From CAZPAN01 sp964428485 (GTDB taxonomy: Bacteria > Actinomycetota > Coriobacteriia > Coriobacteriales > CADBOM01), in the NCBI GenBank assembly GCA_964428485.1, contig CAYRYP010000067.1, forward strand, positions 1 to 7,142: a stretch of 7,142 nt of DNA, given 5' to 3'. This document shows positions 5,433 through 7,142 of the stretch, piece after piece. The notes below the pieces were generated by a model. The model searched no databases. It had not been told where the DNA came from and saw only the letters and a program-made list of their open reading frames with translations. Within the stretch, counting starts at the first letter, position 1; each line of letters begins with the position of its first letter. A program made the position numbers and the translations under genes.

Positions 5433-6059
5433 ATGGAATACGATCCGCTGCCTACGGTGCCGGGAGGATACTCAACGGTTTTGGCCGACCCACCCTGGAG
5501 ATTTCAGAACAGGACGGGCAAGGTAGCCCCCGAGCATAAGAGACTGGGACGCTATTCGACCATGTCTCTGAAGGAGATCAAGGCCCTCCCGGTGTCGGAG
5601 ATCTGTGCCAGCGACGCACACCTCTACCTGTGGGTTCCCAACGCCCTGTTGCCAGAGGGGTTGGAGGTCATGAACTCCTGGGGATTCAGATACGTCACCA
5701 ACATCGTGTGGGCAAAGCGCAGGAAGGACGGCGGCCCCGATGGGCGAGGTGTGGGCTTCTACTTCAGGAACGTGACCGAGCTCATCCTGTTCGGGGTCAA
5801 GGGACATATGAGGACCCTCGAGGCCGCCAGACGGCAGGTGAACATGATCGAGACAAGGAAGCGCGAGCACAGCAGGAAGCCGGACGAGCAGTACGACCTG
5901 ATAGAGAGCTGCTCCCCCGGCCCCTATCTTGAGATGTTTGCCAGATACCCAAGAGAGCACTGGCACTCATGGGGCAACGAGGCCGACCCGGACATAACTC
6001 CCCAGGGAAAGGTGTTCAAGGGATACGAGGGCGGGCCATCCTCCCCGATTTCGACCTGA
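5433..6059 (+). CDS. MT-A70 family DNA N6-adenine methyltransferase, probably frameshifted near its 3' end
   Basis: The MT-A70/IME4-like family transfers a methyl group from S-adenosylmethionine to adenine N6; bacterial members with this architecture are taken to act on DNA. The 208-residue frame has the catalytic DPPW at 19-22 (LADPPWRFQNR), LYLWVPNALLPEGLEVM at 64-80, GFRYVTNIVWAKRRK (84-98), RNVTELILFGVKG (112-124), REHSRKPDEQYDLIE (144-158) and ARYPREHWHSWGNE (170-183), so the catalytic domain is complete. I chose ATG 5433 because AGGAG lies seven bases upstream; a TTG at 5385 would start inside the tandem repeat. It is the only plus-strand gene, between flavodoxin and tatD, with an AT-rich upstream region, which suggests acquisition. 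No restriction enzyme is visible, so it may be a solitary methylase. The frame ends at a TGA (6057-6059), but a coding-like tail continues in the -1 frame to 6127. Recognition sequence unknown. Confidence 0.9.
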   Translation: MEYDPLPTVPGGYSTVLADPPWRFQNRTGKVAPEHKRLGRYSTMSLKEIKALPVSEICASDAHLYLWVPNALLPEGLEVMNSWGFRYVTNIVWAKRRKDGGPDGRGVGFYFRNVTELILFGVKGHMRTLEAARRQVNMIETRKREHSRKPDEQYDLIESCSPGPYLEMFARYPREHWHSWGNEADPDITPQGKVFKGYEGGPSSPIST

Positions 6060-6127
6060 CGCCGGAGGAGAGGCTCCCGAAGAACGTAGCTCACGAACTC
6101 GGCGCAGAGCTGAAGAAGCAATCCTAA
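6036..6127 (+). pseudogene. Out-of-frame C-terminal tail of the methyltransferase
   Basis: From about 6036 the frame one base behind the methyltransferase frame has no stop up to TAA at 6125-6127. It encodes AILPDFDLTPEERLPKN followed by VAHELGAELKKQS, a sensible, charged, helix-prone sequence with GC-rich third positions. Adding one G to the run at 6033-6035 (GGC GGG CC to GGC GGG GCC) would join it smoothly after GYEGG and give a 231-residue protein. Its stop overlaps the convergent tatD stop, a compact arrangement expected for a real gene end. No canonical slippery heptamer is seen, so a single-base deletion or a sequencing error is likelier than programmed frameshifting. Confidence 0.6.
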
Positions 6128-7038
6128 GCCGGGGCGACGTTGAAGAATCTGAGAGCGTTTCTGAACAGGATGTCTAGGAAGTCGGCCTGCTCTTCCTCAG
6201 TGTCGACTCCCCTCGCCTCCAACAGTCTCTCTATCGTGAAGATCACGTTCTCCGGCGAACAGACGGTTCCACGCAGAGGGACGGGCGACATGTAGGGGCT
6301 GTCCGTCTCCGTCAGGATGCGATCGAGCGGGGCCAGGCTGGCGGCCTCGCGGATGTCGTCGCTTCCCGTGAAGGTGAGTGCGCCGCCGAAGGCCACATGG
6401 CATCCCCGGTCGATGTAGCACTGAAGCGTCTCGTGGTCGGAGGTGAAGCAGTGCACGAGCACGCCTTCATCGGGAATGCCCTCCGAGTCGAGAATCTCCA
6501 GAGCGTCTTCATGGGCCTCGCGAATATGCAGCACCACGGGTTTGGAAACCTTCTTGGCTATCTCGATCTGCCTACGAAAGACATCCCGCTGCACGTCACG
6601 AGGAGACAGGTCGTAGTGGTAGTCGAGGCCGATCTCCCCGATCGCCGCGGTTAGCGGGTGCGTGGCGCATGTCAGCAGGACGCTTCGAGTCTCCTTGTTG
6701 AACTTGCTGGCGGAATGCGGATGTGTGCCGGCGATAATCCTGCAGATAGGCAGCAGCGATGTTGCCTCCCACCTGTCTAAAAGCGCAGAAGCGGAGCCTA
6801 GCCACTCGGCTAACATGTCGTAGGTGCGCTGCGGGCCCTCGGAGGCTTCGACCACGGTAGCGACGAACATCACGTTGTTGTAAGCACAACGCGCCAGTGC
6901 CAACTCGGGATGCTCCAGCATATCGAGATGGCAGTGGGTGTCGGCGGCTATCCCCGCCAAGCGGGGTGCGTCTACCACCTTGCCCTTTGAGTTTCTGAAA
7001 AGCGGGTCGAAGATGAACCCGCCCTCGTTTTCTGACAT
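6124..7038 (-). CDS. tatD: TatD family metal-dependent hydrolase (DNase)
   Basis: TatD proteins are cytoplasmic TIM-barrel metalloenzymes with 3'-5' exonuclease or other DNase activity, linked to DNA repair and turnover. In the 304-residue product I see the metal-binding DTHCHLD at 33-39, GTHPH at 104-108, GEIGLDYHYD at 134-143 (Glu 135), VVLHIREA at 168-175 (His 171), HCFTS at 196-200 (His 196) and TETDSPYM at 243-250 (Asp 246), so all expected ligands are present. The N-terminus is about 30 residues longer than compact family members, and an insert lies around 75-100. I chose ATG 7038, which has GAGAGG nine bases upstream. The frame is open up to 7128 with further starts at 7095 (ATG) and 7128 (GTG), but these have poorly placed sites and would add Arg/Gly/Lys-rich residues. 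Its stop overlaps the methyltransferase tail stop. In relatives it usually follows metG and precedes rnmV and rsmA. Confidence 0.95.
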   Translation of the reverse strand: MSENEGGFIFDPLFRNSKGKVVDAPRLAGIAADTHCHLDMLEHPELALARCAYNNVMFVATVVEASEGPQRTYDMLAEWLGSASALLDRWEATSLLPICRIIAGTHPHSASKFNKETRSVLLTCATHPLTAAIGEIGLDYHYDLSPRDVQRDVFRRQIEIAKKVSKPVVLHIREAHEDALEILDSEGIPDEGVLVHCFTSDHETLQCYIDRGCHVAFGGALTFTGSDDIREAASLAPLDRILTETDSPYMSPVPLRGTVCSPENVIFTIERLLEARGVDTEEEQADFLDILFRNALRFFNVAPA

Positions 7039-7067
7039 TGTCACGAACCTCTCGTGTGCCGATTTTC

Positions 7068-7090
7068 CGCCCCGCCTTGCTTTTGGGGCG
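7068..7090 (-). repeat. Hairpin in the tatD leader
   Basis: CGCCCC at 7068-7073 and GGGGCG at 7085-7090 form a 6-bp GC stem with an 11-nt loop, about 30 bases before the chosen tatD start. On the minus strand it is followed by GGAAAATC, not a T run, so it does not look like a terminator of the upstream gene. If tatD starts at 7095 or 7128 instead, this is simply coding sequence. Confidence 0.3.
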
Positions 7091-7142
7091 TCCATCTCAT
7101 ACGATCTACAGCCCTCGCCAGGTCTCACGACCCAGCATCGCC

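Noticed and set aside
6024..6046. Programmed -1 ribosomal frameshift in the methyltransferase
   Set aside because: No X-XXY-YYZ heptamer in the zero frame and no clear downstream pseudoknot were seen; a lost G in a G run is simpler.
5433..6059. Foreign codon use in the methyltransferase
   Set aside because: By hand count, 12 of 17 Arg codons are AGA/AGG, but recR also uses AGG for about half of its Arg codons. The difference is mainly six AGA codons, too weak to prove transfer.
1..7142. CRISPR array, complete insertion sequence, tRNA or toxin-antitoxin pair
   Set aside because: No spaced repeat array, transposase domain with terminal inverted repeats, cloverleaf or paired small genes could be found on either strand.

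Overview
The window looks like ordinary chromosomal housekeeping DNA from a GC-rich, low-GC-Gram-positive-like or actinobacterial genome. My best guess is the class Coriobacteriia, based on the style of the DnaX, Veg and RsmA proteins, the high GC content and the frequent AGG arginine codons. That placement is inference; no marker in the window settles it.

Layout, read on the minus strand from right to left: tatD (TatD-family metal-dependent nuclease); a gap occupied by one plus-strand gene, an MT-A70-type adenine methyltransferase; then a continuous minus-strand block of a flavodoxin-fold reductase with a four-Cys cluster motif, rsmA (ksgA, 16S rRNA dimethyladenosine transferase), a veg-like gene, the small signal recognition particle RNA (ffs), dnaX (clamp-loader tau subunit), ebfC (YbaB-type nucleoid protein) and recR (recombination mediator). 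Spacing in the block is tight: the flavodoxin gene and rsmA overlap by 23 nt, the rsmA stop codon is part of the veg ribosome binding site, the SRP RNA begins a few nucleotides after the veg stop, and ebfC and recR are 18 nt apart.

The order fuses two clusters known in Bacillus subtilis, tatD-(rnmV)-ksgA-veg and scr-dnaX-ebfC-recR, into one run. The rnmV position holds the flavodoxin gene and the methyltransferase instead. Themes are ribosome maturation (rsmA), protein targeting (SRP RNA), replication (dnaX) and DNA repair (recR, perhaps tatD).

The unusual part is 5251-6127. A 34 % GC divergent intergenic region carries a 10-bp tandem repeat and two inverted repeats. It is followed by a methyltransferase gene with no visible restriction partner. 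Its annotated frame ends at 6059, but the adjacent -1 frame stays open without a stop to a TAA at 6125-6127, whose bases overlap the tatD stop. This suggests that one base was lost (or misread) near 6033-6035 and that the intact protein had about 231 residues rather than 208. I see no CRISPR array, complete insertion sequence, tRNA or rRNA, and no convincing undescribed multi-gene system.
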